In this document: one piece after another, positions 24,694 through 36,343 of the stretch
How positions within the stretch are numbered: the first letter of the stretch is position 1
How the letters are laid out: each line of letters opens with the position of its first letter
Assembly: GCF_014596085.1 (NCBI RefSeq)
Contig: NZ_JACCJY010000033.1
Span: 1 to 64,000, forward strand
Reading direction: 5' to 3'
From: Azospirillum tabaci
GTDB taxonomy: Bacteria > Pseudomonadota > Alphaproteobacteria > Azospirillales > Azospirillaceae
Length of the DNA stretch: 64,000 nucleotides
Position numbers and translations under genes: made by a program
Notes under the pieces: model-generated
Told to the model about the DNA's origin: nothing
What the model saw: only the letters and a program-made list of their open reading frames with translations
Database searches by the model: none

Positions 24694-25657
24694 GGCCGTT
24701 CCTCCGCAGCAGGAGATAGAGGAACAGGGCGCTGCCGATGACCCCCATCATCGTCCCGATCGGGATCTCGTAGGGATGGATCACCAGCCGCCCGGCGATG
24801 TCGCAGGCCAGCACCAGCCCGGCCCCCATCAGCGCGACCCAGGGCAGGGACCCGCGCATGTTGTCGCCGCGGACGAGGCTGACGACGTTGGGAACGATCA
24901 GCCCCAGGAAGGGGATCATGCCGCAGGTCGCGATCACCGCCGCGGTGGTCATCGACACGATGACCAGCCCCAGCGCCATCACCTTGCGGTGGTCGATGCC
25001 CAGGTTGGTGGCGACGTCCCGCCCCATCCCGGCGACGGTGAAGCGGTCCGCCGCCAGATAGGCGACGCCGGTCAGGGCGGCGCTCAGCCACAGCAGCTCG
25101 TAGCGGCCGAGCAGGATGGCGGAGAAGTCCCCCGTCTCCCAACCGCGCACCGACTGGATCAGGTCCTGCCGGAAGGCGATGAACTCGGTCATCGCCGTGA
25201 TGACCCCGCCCAGCATGATGCCGACCAGCGGCACCACCAGCGGCGAGCGCAGCGGCACCTGCCGCAGGATCGCCAGGAACAGCCCCGTCCCGGCCAGCGC
25301 GCACAGGCTGGCGACGGCCATGCGCCCGAACACCGGCATCTCCGGCGCCAGAAGCGAGACCATCATCATGCCGAAGATGGCCGATTCCGCGGTCCCGGCG
25401 GTGGACGGTTCCACGAAGCGGTTTCGGACCAGCATCTGGAGGAGCAGGCCCGACACCGCCATGGCGGCGCCGGCCAGGATCAGGGCCAGCGTCCGGGGCA
25501 ACCGGCTGACCAGCAGGACCTGCGTGGCCTGGTCCGGAGCGCCGCCGAACAGCGCCGCGAGGCTGACGTCGCTGACGCCGACGAACAGGCTCCAGACGGC
25601 CAGCAGGCCGATGCCCAATGTGGCCAGCGGGAGTGTGGCGATTGGGAGGGGCTTCAC
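24683..25657 (-). CDS. Siderophore ABC importer permease 1 (FecCD family)
   Basis: 324-residue permease. Seen: LRNRFVEPSTAGTAESA and the MGRDVATNLGIDHRKVMALG coupling motif, with GMIPFLGLIVPNVVSLVRG and a C-terminal MGVIGSALFLYLLLRR. It would form the heterodimeric channel with the downstream permease. Starts 3 bases after the substrate-binding protein gene ends. Confidence 0.92.
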   Translation of the reverse strand: MKPLPIATLPLATLGIGLLAVWSLFVGVSDVSLAALFGGAPDQATQVLLVSRLPRTLALILAGAAMAVSGLLLQMLVRNRFVEPSTAGTAESAIFGMMMVSLLAPEMPVFGRMAVASLCALAGTGLFLAILRQVPLRSPLVVPLVGIMLGGVITAMTEFIAFRQDLIQSVRGWETGDFSAILLGRYELLWLSAALTGVAYLAADRFTVAGMGRDVATNLGIDHRKVMALGLVIVSMTTAAVIATCGMIPFLGLIVPNVVSLVRGDNMRGSLPWVALMGAGLVLACDIAGRLVIHPYEIPIGTMMGVIGSALFLYLLLRRNGHAG

Positions 25658-25660
25658 GGA

Positions 25661-26590
25661 TCAGGACTTCTTGGACAGCGCCGCCAGGAGGTCGTCCACA
25701 TCCTGCTGGAGCGCCGACAGCCCGCCGCCGACGATGTACCAGTTGCCGCCGTTCAGATAGACGACCTGGTTCTTCTGCCAGGCGGTGGTGCGGCGGACGA
25801 TGTCGTTGTCGAGGAACTGCCGGGCCGGCTTGCCGTCCTGCCCGATGGCGGCGTCGCGGTCGATCACGAACAGCCAGTCCGGGTTGGTCTCCAGGATGAA
25901 CTCGAAGGAGATGGCCTGCCCGTGGTTGGCGACCTTCAGGCCGGGGGCGGCCGGCTGGATGCCGAACTCCGAGTGCAGGATGCCGAAGCGCGACCCCGGC
26001 CCGTAGGCGCTCATCTTGCCGCCGGTGGTCAGGACCAGCAGGCCCTTGCCGGCGTTGCCCGCCACCGCCTTCAGCTCGGCGATGGAGGCGCGCAGCCGGT
26101 CCAGCTTCTGCTTGACCTCGGCGGTCTTGCCGAAGATGCGGCCCAGCGTCTCGGCGTTGGCGATGGAGCTGGCCAGGAAGTCGGTCTGGTCGGTCGTCAT
26201 GTCGAGCGTCGGCGCGATGCGCGACAGCTCGGCGTATTTCGGAGCCGACCGGCCGCCGGCGATGATCAGGCCAGGCTCGGCGGCGTTCACCGCCTCGTAG
26301 TCGGGCTCGAACATGGTGCCGATCTTCGCGTAGGACGGCCCGTCATACTTGGCGAGGTGCGGCGGCTTCAGCCCCGTGGGCACCCCGGCGATCGCGACGC
26401 CCAGAGCGTCCAGCGTGTCGAGCGAGGTCATGTCGAAGACCAGGACGGGGTCGAGCTTCGGGGGAAGCCGGGTCTCGCCCTGCGCGTGCCGCACCGTCAT
26501 GCCCTGGGCGTGGCCGGGAACGGGCGCCAGGGCGGCGAGGCCGACCACGGCGGCGGTCATGGCGAGGGCGTGGCGTCGGGTCAGCTTCAT
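25661..26590 (-). CDS. Periplasmic siderophore-binding protein (YclQ-like)
   Basis: 309-residue class III binding protein. Signal peptide MKLTRRHALAMTAAVVGLAA...GHA, cleaved near residue 27; the paired Arg does not make a strict Tat motif. The lobes show PVLVFDMTSLDTLDALGVAI, IIAGGRSAPKYAELSRIAPT, and the C-terminal NGGNWYIVGGGLSALQQDVDD typical of the YclQ/FatB-like siderophore group, often catecholate binders. Minus ATG at 26590, with AAGGAG-type site upstream. First gene of the importer operon, downstream of the dyad at 26672-26694. Confidence 0.92.
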   Translation of the reverse strand: MKLTRRHALAMTAAVVGLAALAPVPGHAQGMTVRHAQGETRLPPKLDPVLVFDMTSLDTLDALGVAIAGVPTGLKPPHLAKYDGPSYAKIGTMFEPDYEAVNAAEPGLIIAGGRSAPKYAELSRIAPTLDMTTDQTDFLASSIANAETLGRIFGKTAEVKQKLDRLRASIAELKAVAGNAGKGLLVLTTGGKMSAYGPGSRFGILHSEFGIQPAAPGLKVANHGQAISFEFILETNPDWLFVIDRDAAIGQDGKPARQFLDNDIVRRTTAWQKNQVVYLNGGNWYIVGGGLSALQQDVDDLLAALSKKS

Positions 26591-26671
26591 CCTTGACTCT
26601 CCTTCAACTTTGCCGGGACGGCCTATGCCGGAAGGGCGGGCGCACTGTGGTCCGGATTGCTGCGGATCGTC

Positions 26672-26694
26672 AATGCGAATTGCTCGCATTCGCA
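26672..26694. promoter_or_regulatory. Iron-operator-like dyad before the siderophore importer
   Basis: AATGCGA-N5-TCGCATT (26672-26690) is a perfect dyad and overlaps a second one, TGCGAAT/ATTCGCA (26674-26694). It lies 82 bases upstream of the binding-protein start. Fur-type regulation is inferred from gene content. Confidence 0.55.
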
Positions 26695-26730
26695 GTATGC
26701 TTGGCGGGCGTAGCTCAGGATTTCCGCTTT

Positions 26731-26872
26731 CCCTCTCCCGTCCCGGGAGAGGGAGGGACCCGCCGCGAAGCGGTGGGAGGGTGAGGGTACCGGCAAGGAT
26801 CAGCGATTTGATTCTCGCGCAACCCTCACCCGGCGCCTCCGGCGCCACCCTCTCCCGGGGCGGGAGAGGGAA
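26731..26872. repeat. GC-rich extragenic palindromic repeat (copy 2)
   Basis: Two opposed GGGAGAGGG-type hairpins enclose GGTGAGGGT and ACCCTCACC segments, an inverted-pair (BIME-like) layout. It fills most of the 359-base divergent gap 26591-26949 between the importer operon and the PadR gene. Confidence 0.7.
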
Positions 26873-26907
26873 AACCGCCAGGGCAGGGCTTGTGTCTCGA
26901 CATGTCA

Positions 26908-26928
26908 CGATATATCTTTGACCTATCG
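26908..26928. promoter_or_regulatory. Dyad CGATA-N11-TATCG before the PadR gene
   Basis: Arms 26908-26912 and 26924-26928 lie 22 bases before the PadR start, over an AT-rich stretch that could hold a -10 element. PadR proteins often self-regulate through such sites. Confidence 0.35.
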
Positions 26929-26949
26929 AAACACAGAGGAGCCTCTGTC

Positions 26950-27558
26950 ATGAGGTTTTTCCCGCATCCATTCTGCGGCCGGATGCGCCGCCATCATCCC
27001 GGCCCCCATGGTGGCCCCCATGGCGGCGGCCGTCACGCCGCGGAGGGCGGCTGTGGCCATGAGCGTCACGAGCGGCGCGGGGGCCGCGGCGGCCGGCGCG
27101 GCGTCTTCGAATCGTCGGAACTGCGGCTGGTCCTGCTGCGGCTGATCGCCGACGAGCCGCGGCACGGCTACGACCTGATCCGCGCCGTCGAGGAACTGAC
27201 CGGCGGCGGCTATGTGCCCAGCCCCGGCGTGATCTACCCGACCCTGTCGCTGCTGGAGGAGATGGGCCACATCGCCAAGGCGGACGCCGAAGGCGCGCGC
27301 AAGCCCTTCGTCGTGACACCGGACGGCGCCGGCCAGCTCGTCCAGGACAAAGACACCGTCGACGCCCTGTTCGCCCGTCTCGCCACCCTGGCGACCCGGC
27401 GGGAGCACACCGACGGCGCCCCGATCCGCCGCGCCATGGAGAATCTGCGCGCCGTGCTGATGCACCGGCTGGGGCGCGAGGGCGTCGATGCGGACACGGT
27501 GCACGCCGCCGTCTCGATCATCGACGAGGCGGCCCAGCGCATCGAACGTCTTCCCTGA
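26950..27558 (+). CDS. PadR-family regulator with His/Cys-rich metal-binding-like N-terminus (YqjI-like)
   Basis: 202 residues. Residues 1-50 are rich in His, Gly and Arg with two Cys (RRHHPGPHGGPHGGGRHAAE, CGHERHERR). Residues 51-202 are a PadR winged helix (ELRLVLLRLIADEPRHGYDL, GGGYVPSPGVIYPTLSLLEEMG) and a helical dimerization tail. E. coli YqjI has a comparable metal-binding extension, senses nickel/iron status, and controls a ferric-siderophore reductase. AGAGGAG precedes ATG 26950. The DUF2218 gene downstream and the importer opposite support an iron/metal role. Confidence 0.85.
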   Translation: MRFFPHPFCGRMRRHHPGPHGGPHGGGRHAAEGGCGHERHERRGGRGGRRGVFESSELRLVLLRLIADEPRHGYDLIRAVEELTGGGYVPSPGVIYPTLSLLEEMGHIAKADAEGARKPFVVTPDGAGQLVQDKDTVDALFARLATLATRREHTDGAPIRRAMENLRAVLMHRLGREGVDADTVHAAVSIIDEAAQRIERLP

Positions 27559-27588
27559 AAAGCACCATCACCGCACAGAAGGATGATC

Positions 27589-27918
27589 ATGAGACACGCC
27601 AGCAGCGTCCGCGTCCCGACCCCGAACGGCAGCCGCTACCTTCAGCAGCTCTGCAAGCACTGGGCGCACAATCTGACGGTGGAGTACACGCCGGAGGCGG
27701 GGAGCGTCGTCTTCCCGCACAACGCCCGCGGCGCCGATTGGCCGGGCGACGCCATCCTGACGCTCCAGGCCCGACCGGACGCGCTGGACTGCCGGCTGGA
27801 CACCAGTTCCGCCGAGCATCTCGCCGCCCTGAAGGGGGCGCTGGAACGCCACCTCGACCGCTTCGCCTTCCGTGAGGTTCCGCTGGCCTACCCCTGGCAG
27901 GACGAGGCGGCGGTCTGA
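27589..27918 (+). CDS. DUF2218 family protein
   Basis: 109 residues, cytosolic. Seen: YLQQLCKHWAHNLTVEYTPEAG and the RLDTSSAEHLAALKGALERHLDRFAFRE block of DUF2218. Members are often found fused to or beside siderophore-interacting ferric reductases, so a role in iron-siderophore handling is likely but the biochemistry is unknown. ATG 27589 is favoured over 27583, which overlaps the AAGGA ribosome site. It lies 30 bases after the PadR gene, probably the same transcript. No reductase gene is adjacent here. Confidence 0.85.
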   Translation: MRHASSVRVPTPNGSRYLQQLCKHWAHNLTVEYTPEAGSVVFPHNARGADWPGDAILTLQARPDALDCRLDTSSAEHLAALKGALERHLDRFAFREVPLAYPWQDEAAV

Positions 27919-28063
27919 GGCGATCCTCCCGCCCATTCTTCCGCGAGAAGGGTGGTTTTGTCACCGGAATGTTCCCCGGCATGCATGGATATGCCTTGAA
28001 CTCCCCCGCCCGAATACGGGAAGAACCATCCTGAAGGAACAGGGATGGCAGGAGGGGGTACCC

Positions 28064-29574
28064 ATGCCGAAGCGCGGCAATGGTGGGATGGGGCGTTTTT
28101 CCGGCTGGCGTGCCGTCGTGGCCGCCTGCGCCGTCGCGGCGCTCGGCGCTTTCGCGCCGGCCGCGTCGGCGGCGGAACTGTCGATCGTCTTCACCTCGAC
28201 GATGGCCGACATTGAGCCGGTGGAGGGCGAGGGTGGCCTCGCCAACCTCGCCACGCTGCTGCGCACCAAACGGGCGGAGGGAAACACGCTGTTCCTGCAC
28301 GGCGGCGCGTCGCTGACCGCGGGCGTCCTGTCCACCTTCGACCGCGGCGCCCACATGATCGACCTGCTGAACGAGCTTCAGCCCGACATGATGGCGGTGA
28401 CCAAGCGCGACCTCGGCTTCGGCAAGGACGAGCTGACGCTGCGCAGCTACGAGGCGCGCTTTCCCTTCGTCAGCGCCACCACCATCGACCGCAACACCGG
28501 CAAGGTGATGGAGGGGCTGGAACCGTCGGTGCTGCTCGACACGCCGGTGGGCAAGATCGGCGTGGTCTCGGCGATCTCGCCGGAATTGACCGTCCAGTAC
28601 ATCGTGCCGGACATCGAGGTGCGCCCTCCCGCCACGATCGCGGCGGAGGCCCGCGCCCTGCGCGCCCAGGGGGCGGAGTATGTGGTCGCCATCCTGGACA
28701 ACGCCCCGGAGGCCGTGGAGGCGCTGCGCGGCGAGCCCGCCATCGACGCGCTTCTCCAGCTCTCCGCCACCGGCAAGGACGTGCTTGAGACCGATAAGGG
28801 CAAGCTCTTCGGCGTCCATGTCAACGTGAAGGGGTCGGCCTTCGTCGTGCGTCTGGACGGCGACGGCAAGGCGCCGCCCGCGCTGGCCGGCGCCGACATC
28901 GTGCCGCTCGCCGGGCTGCCGCCGGACCCGGCGATGGAAAAGCGGGTCGGCGTCTATCTGGCCCGGCTGTCGGAGCTGCTGGACATCAACATCGGGACGA
29001 CGGCGACCCCGCTCGACACCCGCCGCGCCGCGGTGCGCACCGGCGAGAACGCCTTCGCCTCGCTGATCGCCGACGCCATGCGCGGCCATTTCAACACCGA
29101 CGCGGCCTTCATCAACGGCGGCAACATCCGCGGCAACCGCCAGTACGAGGCGGGGACGGTGCTGACCCGCCGCGACATCCAACGCGAACTGCCCTTCCGC
29201 GACACCATCATCGCCGTGACGCTGCCCGGCAAGGCCCTGCGCGAGGCGCTGGAGGTCAGCGCCGCCGGGGTGGATAACCAGAAGGGCAGCTTCCTCCACC
29301 CGTCCAACATGGCGGTGGTCTACGACCTGAAGCAGCCGGCGGGCAGCCGCGTCGTCTCCGTCACGGTGGGCGGCAAGCCGCTCGACCCGAACGCCAGCTA
29401 TTCGGTGGCCCTGCCCAACTACCTGGCCCAGGGTGGCGACGGCTACGGCATGCTCAAGTCGCCAAGCGCCTCCTCAGGAGCCAGCGGCAAGCTGCTGTGG
29501 GAGATCATGGCGCAGCACCTGACCGACCGGGGGACGGTGTCGCCCCGCATCGACGGCCGCATCACCGAGCGTTG

Positions 29575-29575
<1 letters not shown>
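28064..29575 (+). CDS. Secreted 5'-nucleotidase-like protein with degenerate metallophosphatase domain
   Basis: 503 residues with signal peptide (VVAACAVAALGAFAPAASAAE). The N-terminal metallophosphatase domain is recognisable in order but has lost its metal ligands: the usual TNDxH is FTSTMAD, GD is HGGA, GNHEFD is VTKRDLGFG, and the late His motif is VVAILDNAP. The C-terminal 5'-nucleotidase substrate domain (from about residue 310) is kept, with AFASLIADAMR, FINGGNIRG, PFRDTIIAV and GGDGYGML. It therefore probably binds rather than cuts nucleotides or related ligands. GGAGGGGG precedes ATG 28064. The stop overlaps the TorS-like kinase start (TGATG), so the two are translationally coupled; a ligand-binding partner for that kinase is inferred. 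Confidence 0.85.
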
Positions 29576-32618
<3,043 letters not shown>

Positions 32619-32622
<4 letters not shown>

Positions 32623-33818
32623 GCGGTGGTCACATTCTGATCGTCGATGACGACACGGCCAACATCCGCGCGCTCGCCAGCGTGCTGGAGGATCGGCACG
32701 AGGTGCGTTTCGCGACCTCCGGCCGCCGCGCGCTGGAGCTGGCCTCCGCCGACGCGCCGGAGCTGGTACTGCTCGACGTGATGATGCCGGGCTTGGACGG
32801 CTACGCGGTGTGCCGGCTGCTGAAGACCGATCCCGCCACCGCCGACGTTCCGGTGATCTTCATCACCTCCCTGTCCAGCCCGGAGGAGGAAGCTTTCGGC
32901 TTGGAGACCGGGGCCGTCGATTATGTGACCAAGCCGTTCAGCCCGGCCATCGTGCGCGCCCGCGTCGCCACCCACCTGTCGCTGCGCCGGGCCAACCGCA
33001 GCCTGAAGGACGAGAACGAGCATCTGGAGGCGCTGGTCCGCGAGCGCACGCGCAAGCTGGCCCAGGCCCAGCGCGAGAAGATGGCGGCGCTGCGCCAGAT
33101 GGTTGCCGGCGTGGCGCACGAGATCAACACGCCCATCGGCGTGGCGCTGGGCAGCGCCTCCCACCTCGGCGACCGGGTCGCCGCGATGACGGAGCGGCTG
33201 GCCGCCAACCAACTCCGCCGCGCCGAGCTGGAGCGCTTCCTGGCGAGCGCCGGGGAACTGGCCGCCCTGCTGTCCGGCACCATCGCCCGCGCCGGGGAGA
33301 TCGTGCGCTGCTTCAAGGGGGTTGCGGCGGACCATGGCGGGCTGCGCCAGACCATCGCGCTGAAGCCCTTCCTGGAGCAGGTGACGGAGAGCCTGCGCCC
33401 GCAGTGGGAGCCGCTGGGGCACCGCATGGCGGTGGACTGCCCCGCCGACCTGCGCATGGTCAGCAACCCGGCGATCCTGTCCGCGATCCTGGAGCAGCTC
33501 GTCCGCAACGCGCTGGAGCACGCCTTTCCGGCGGGGCGGCACGGGCTGGTGACGGTCGGGGCCGCGGCGTCGGGGCCGGAGATGGTCCTGCTGTCCGTCG
33601 CCGACGACGGCGCCGGCATCGCGGAAGGGGCCGCCGGGCGCATCCTGGAGCCCTTCTTCACCACCCGCCGCGGCACCGGCTCGGTCGGGCTCGGCCTGAA
33701 CATCGTGGACAATCTGGCGTCGGATCGGCTGGGCGGGTCCTTCACCATCGCCTCGCGCTCCGGTGGCGGCACCCTGGCGACGCTTCATCTGCCGGCCCGC
33801 ACCCCGCCGGATTTGTAG
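32619..33818 (+). CDS. Receiver domain fused to histidine kinase
   Basis: 399 residues, cytosolic, no membrane segment. An N-terminal receiver (ILIVDDD, phospho-site Asp53 in VLLDVMMPGLDG, Lys in VTKPFS) is followed by a coiled-coil (ERTRKLAQAQREKMAALRQM). The kinase has GVAHEINTPIG (His167), and ATPase motifs NALEH, DDGAGI and GLGLNIVDNL. This kinase type often works downstream of hybrid kinases to relay phosphate. GTG 32619 overlaps the TorS-like gene by 4 bases, so the three genes form one signalling operon. No DNA-binding output gene is adjacent. Confidence 0.92.
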
Positions 33819-33835
33819 GCGAGCGCGGCCCCCCT

Positions 33836-34147
33836 TCACTCCGGCACCAGCACCACTCCGCCCGGATTGTCGGTGACCGCGAAGGTCTCGAAATACTCGA
33901 TCTCCGGGTCGGTGCCGTAGCGCCGCCGGATGCCGTCCAGCCATGGCCCCTGGTAGAAGCGCTGGGCATCCTCCCGCGTCTCCCACTGGTAGACGCCCCC
34001 GGCCGTGCCGGTCCCGCTCCAGATGAACTGCTTGCGGATCAGGCCCGCCACGTCGCCAAAACCCGGCGCTATCGACAGGAAATGCGCCCGGCACTCCTCG
34101 CGCCCGATCGCGGTGGGCAGGCGGTAGCGGACGATGGCGGTGATCAT
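33836..34147 (-). CDS. YdhR-like putative monooxygenase/dimeric alpha-beta barrel protein
   Basis: 103 residues, cytosolic. ITAIVRYRLP, YQWETREDAQRFYQGPWLD and FETFAVTDNPGG suit the small dimeric alpha/beta barrel family of YdhR-type proteins, annotated as monooxygenases without proven substrates. No metal or cofactor motif. Minus ATG at 34147. It converges with the signalling operon (17-base gap) and is divergent from the ABC importer. Confidence 0.7.
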   Translation of the reverse strand: MITAIVRYRLPTAIGREECRAHFLSIAPGFGDVAGLIRKQFIWSGTGTAGGVYQWETREDAQRFYQGPWLDGIRRRYGTDPEIEYFETFAVTDNPGGVVLVPE

Positions 34148-34228
34148 GGGGCTCCCCGTGCGTTATTTCTCTACTTCATAGATTGACATTATAACGCGAT
34201 GCCGTTGAATATAGTCCATGAAAATCAT

Positions 34229-34255
34229 GTATTCACACTTACAAAAAGTGAATAC
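34229..34255. promoter_or_regulatory. Operator-like inverted repeat before the sulfonate/nitrate-type ABC operon
   Basis: GTATTCAC (34229-34236) and GTGAATAC (34248-34255) are exact complements with an 11-base spacer, ending 26 bases before the first gene. TTGACA (34183-34188) upstream may be the -35 of its promoter, placing the dyad just after the transcription start. Confidence 0.6.
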
Positions 34256-34281
34256 GCCCTGATCGAAGGACGACGACGACC

Positions 34282-35319
34282 ATGAGCACGCATCGGAACG
34301 GTTCGGGAATTTCGACGGCGGCGCCCTCGCGGCGCGGGCTGCTGAAAGTGGCGGCGGCGGGCGCGGTGGCGCTGCCCTTCGCGGGCGTGGCGTCCCGGCT
34401 GGTCGCCGCCCCGACGCCCGCCGCGCTGAAGCCGCTGAAGCTCGCCTGGAACACCGGCGCGGTGTGCGGCGCTCCGGTGGCGGTTGCCAAGCACAACGGC
34501 TTCTTCGAGAAGCACGGGCTTGACGTGGAGTTCGTCAACTTCGCCGGCACGACGGAGCAGCTCCTGGAGGCGCTCGCCACCGGCAAGGCGGACATCGGCC
34601 ATGGCATGGCGCTGCGCTGGCTGAAGCCGCTGGAGCAGGGGTTCGACGTGCGCATCATCGCGGGTGTCCACGGCGGCTGCATGCGCCTGCTGGCCGCGAA
34701 GAACGGCGGCATCACCAGCCTTGCCGGGCTGAAGGGCAAGACCGTGGCGATCAGCGATCTGTCCAGCCCGGCCAAGCATTTGTTCTCCATCCAGCTCGCC
34801 AAGCAGGGGATCGACCCGAACAAGGACGTGGAATGGCGCGTCTTCCCCGGCGACCTGCTGGCCATCGCGGTCGACAAGGGCGAGGCGCAGGCCGTCGCCC
34901 ACTGGGACCCGGTGACCTACAATTTCCTGAAGTCCGGCAATCTGGTGGAGATCTCCACCAACCTGTCGGGGGAGTTCGCCAACCGCGTCTGCTGCGTGCT
35001 CGGCGCGCGCGGCAGCCTGCTGCGCGAGGACAAGGCCGCCGCCGCCGCGGTGACCCGCGCCGTGTTCGAGGCGCAGCACTATTCCGCCGCCAATCCGGTG
35101 GAGGCCGCCAAGGTCTACCAGCAATATTCGCCCAAGAGCAGCATCGAGGACCTCGCCGCCCAGCTCAGCAGCCAGACGCACGATCACAACCCGGTGGGCG
35201 CCGACATCAAGCGCGAGATCGCGCTCTACGCGGAGGAACTGAAGAGCGTGCAGGTCTTCAAGCCGGGCACCGACACGGCGAAGTTCGCCGACCGCGTCTA
35301 CGCCGACGTGCTGGGCTGA
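34282..35319 (+). CDS. ABC importer substrate-binding protein, sulfonate/taurine/nitrate type
   Basis: 345 residues. A twin-Arg signal (SRRGLLKVAAAGAVALPF) suggests Tat export. The NMT1/SsuA-like domain shows GAPVAVAKHNGFFEKHGLDV, ALATGKADIGHG, and VAHWDPVTYNFLKSGNLVEI. The family binds aliphatic sulfonates, taurine, nitrate or thiamine precursors; the ligand here is undefined. First gene of an operon with its permease (2-base gap) and ATPase. The dyad at 34229-34255 probably controls it. Confidence 0.88.
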   Translation: MSTHRNGSGISTAAPSRRGLLKVAAAGAVALPFAGVASRLVAAPTPAALKPLKLAWNTGAVCGAPVAVAKHNGFFEKHGLDVEFVNFAGTTEQLLEALATGKADIGHGMALRWLKPLEQGFDVRIIAGVHGGCMRLLAAKNGGITSLAGLKGKTVAISDLSSPAKHLFSIQLAKQGIDPNKDVEWRVFPGDLLAIAVDKGEAQAVAHWDPVTYNFLKSGNLVEISTNLSGEFANRVCCVLGARGSLLREDKAAAAAVTRAVFEAQHYSAANPVEAAKVYQQYSPKSSIEDLAAQLSSQTHDHNPVGADIKREIALYAEELKSVQVFKPGTDTAKFADRVYADVLG

Positions 35320-35320
35320 G

Positions 35321-36343
35321 ATGAGCAGCGTCGATGACGCCGCGGCGCTGGCGGCGGGCGGGGGGGCGGCGGCGGACCGCGGCCGTTCCCCCGCGGCCCC
35401 GCGCCTGTGGCTGGGCGGGTTGGCGGCCAGCGCGGTCTGGCTGGCCGCCGCCGCCCTGACCGCCTTGTGGCCGGAAACGGAGGAGTGGGTGCGCACCGGC
35501 GAGTTCGCCAGCCTGCTGGCGGTCGTCGGCGGCGCGCTGGCCTTCGCCGTGCCGCTGCTGCGCCTGCTCGGCGCCGTGGGGGAGCGGCTGCGGGCTGCGG
35601 CGCCCTGGCTGGTGGTGCTGGCGCTCGGCGTGATCGGCTGGGAGCTGGTCACCGCCAAGCTCGACCTGCTGCCGCGCCCTTTCTTCGCGCCGCCGCAGGC
35701 GCTGCTGGAGGTCTATCTGGACGAGTGGCCCCGGTTGCTGGAATGCACCGTGGCGTCGCTGCAACTGCTGCTGCTCGGCTACGGGATCGGCGCCTTCGTC
35801 GGCTTCGTCACGGGGGTGTCCATCGGCTGGTCGCGGGCGGTGGGCTATTGGGTGCATCCGGTGCTGCGGCTGATCGGGCCGCTGCCGGCCACGGCGTGGC
35901 TGCCCATCGCCTTCTTCGCCTTCCCGTCGAGCTGGAGCGCCAGCGTCTTCCTGATCGCGCTGGCGACCGGCGTGCCGGTGACCATCCTGACATGGTCGGG
36001 CGTGGCCGGCGTCAACCCGGCCTATTACGACATCGCACGCACGCTGGGCGCGTCCTCGCGCTTCCTGGTGCTTAAGGTGGCGGTGCCGGCGGCGATGCCG
36101 CACGTCTTCGTCGGCCTGTTCATGGGACTCGGCGCCTCCTTCGCGGTGCTGGTGGTGGCGGAGATGATGGGGGTCAAGGCCGGGCTCGGCTGGTACCTGC
36201 AATGGGCGCAGGGCTGGGCGGCCTACGCCAACATGTACGCGGCGCTGCTGGTGATGGCGCTGGTGTGCTCCAGCCTCGTCACGCTGCTGTTCAAGGCGCG
36301 CGACCGGCTGCTCGCCTGGCAGAAGGGATTGCTGAAATGGTAG
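35321..36343 (+). CDS. ABC importer permease, sulfonate/taurine/nitrate type
   Basis: 340 residues, longer than the usual 260 of SsuC/TauC. About 100 N-terminal residues carry two extra predicted helices (AASAVWLAAAALTALW, SLLAVVGGALAFAVPLL). The binding-protein-dependent transport domain follows with ARTLGASSRFLVLKVAVPAA, the EAA-loop region. The last bases overlap the ATPase start by 7. The N-terminal extension is unusual for the family. Confidence 0.88.
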   Translation: MSSVDDAAALAAGGGAAADRGRSPAAPRLWLGGLAASAVWLAAAALTALWPETEEWVRTGEFASLLAVVGGALAFAVPLLRLLGAVGERLRAAAPWLVVLALGVIGWELVTAKLDLLPRPFFAPPQALLEVYLDEWPRLLECTVASLQLLLLGYGIGAFVGFVTGVSIGWSRAVGYWVHPVLRLIGPLPATAWLPIAFFAFPSSWSASVFLIALATGVPVTILTWSGVAGVNPAYYDIARTLGASSRFLVLKVAVPAAMPHVFVGLFMGLGASFAVLVVAEMMGVKAGLGWYLQWAQGWAAYANMYAALLVMALVCSSLVTLLFKARDRLLAWQKGLLKW

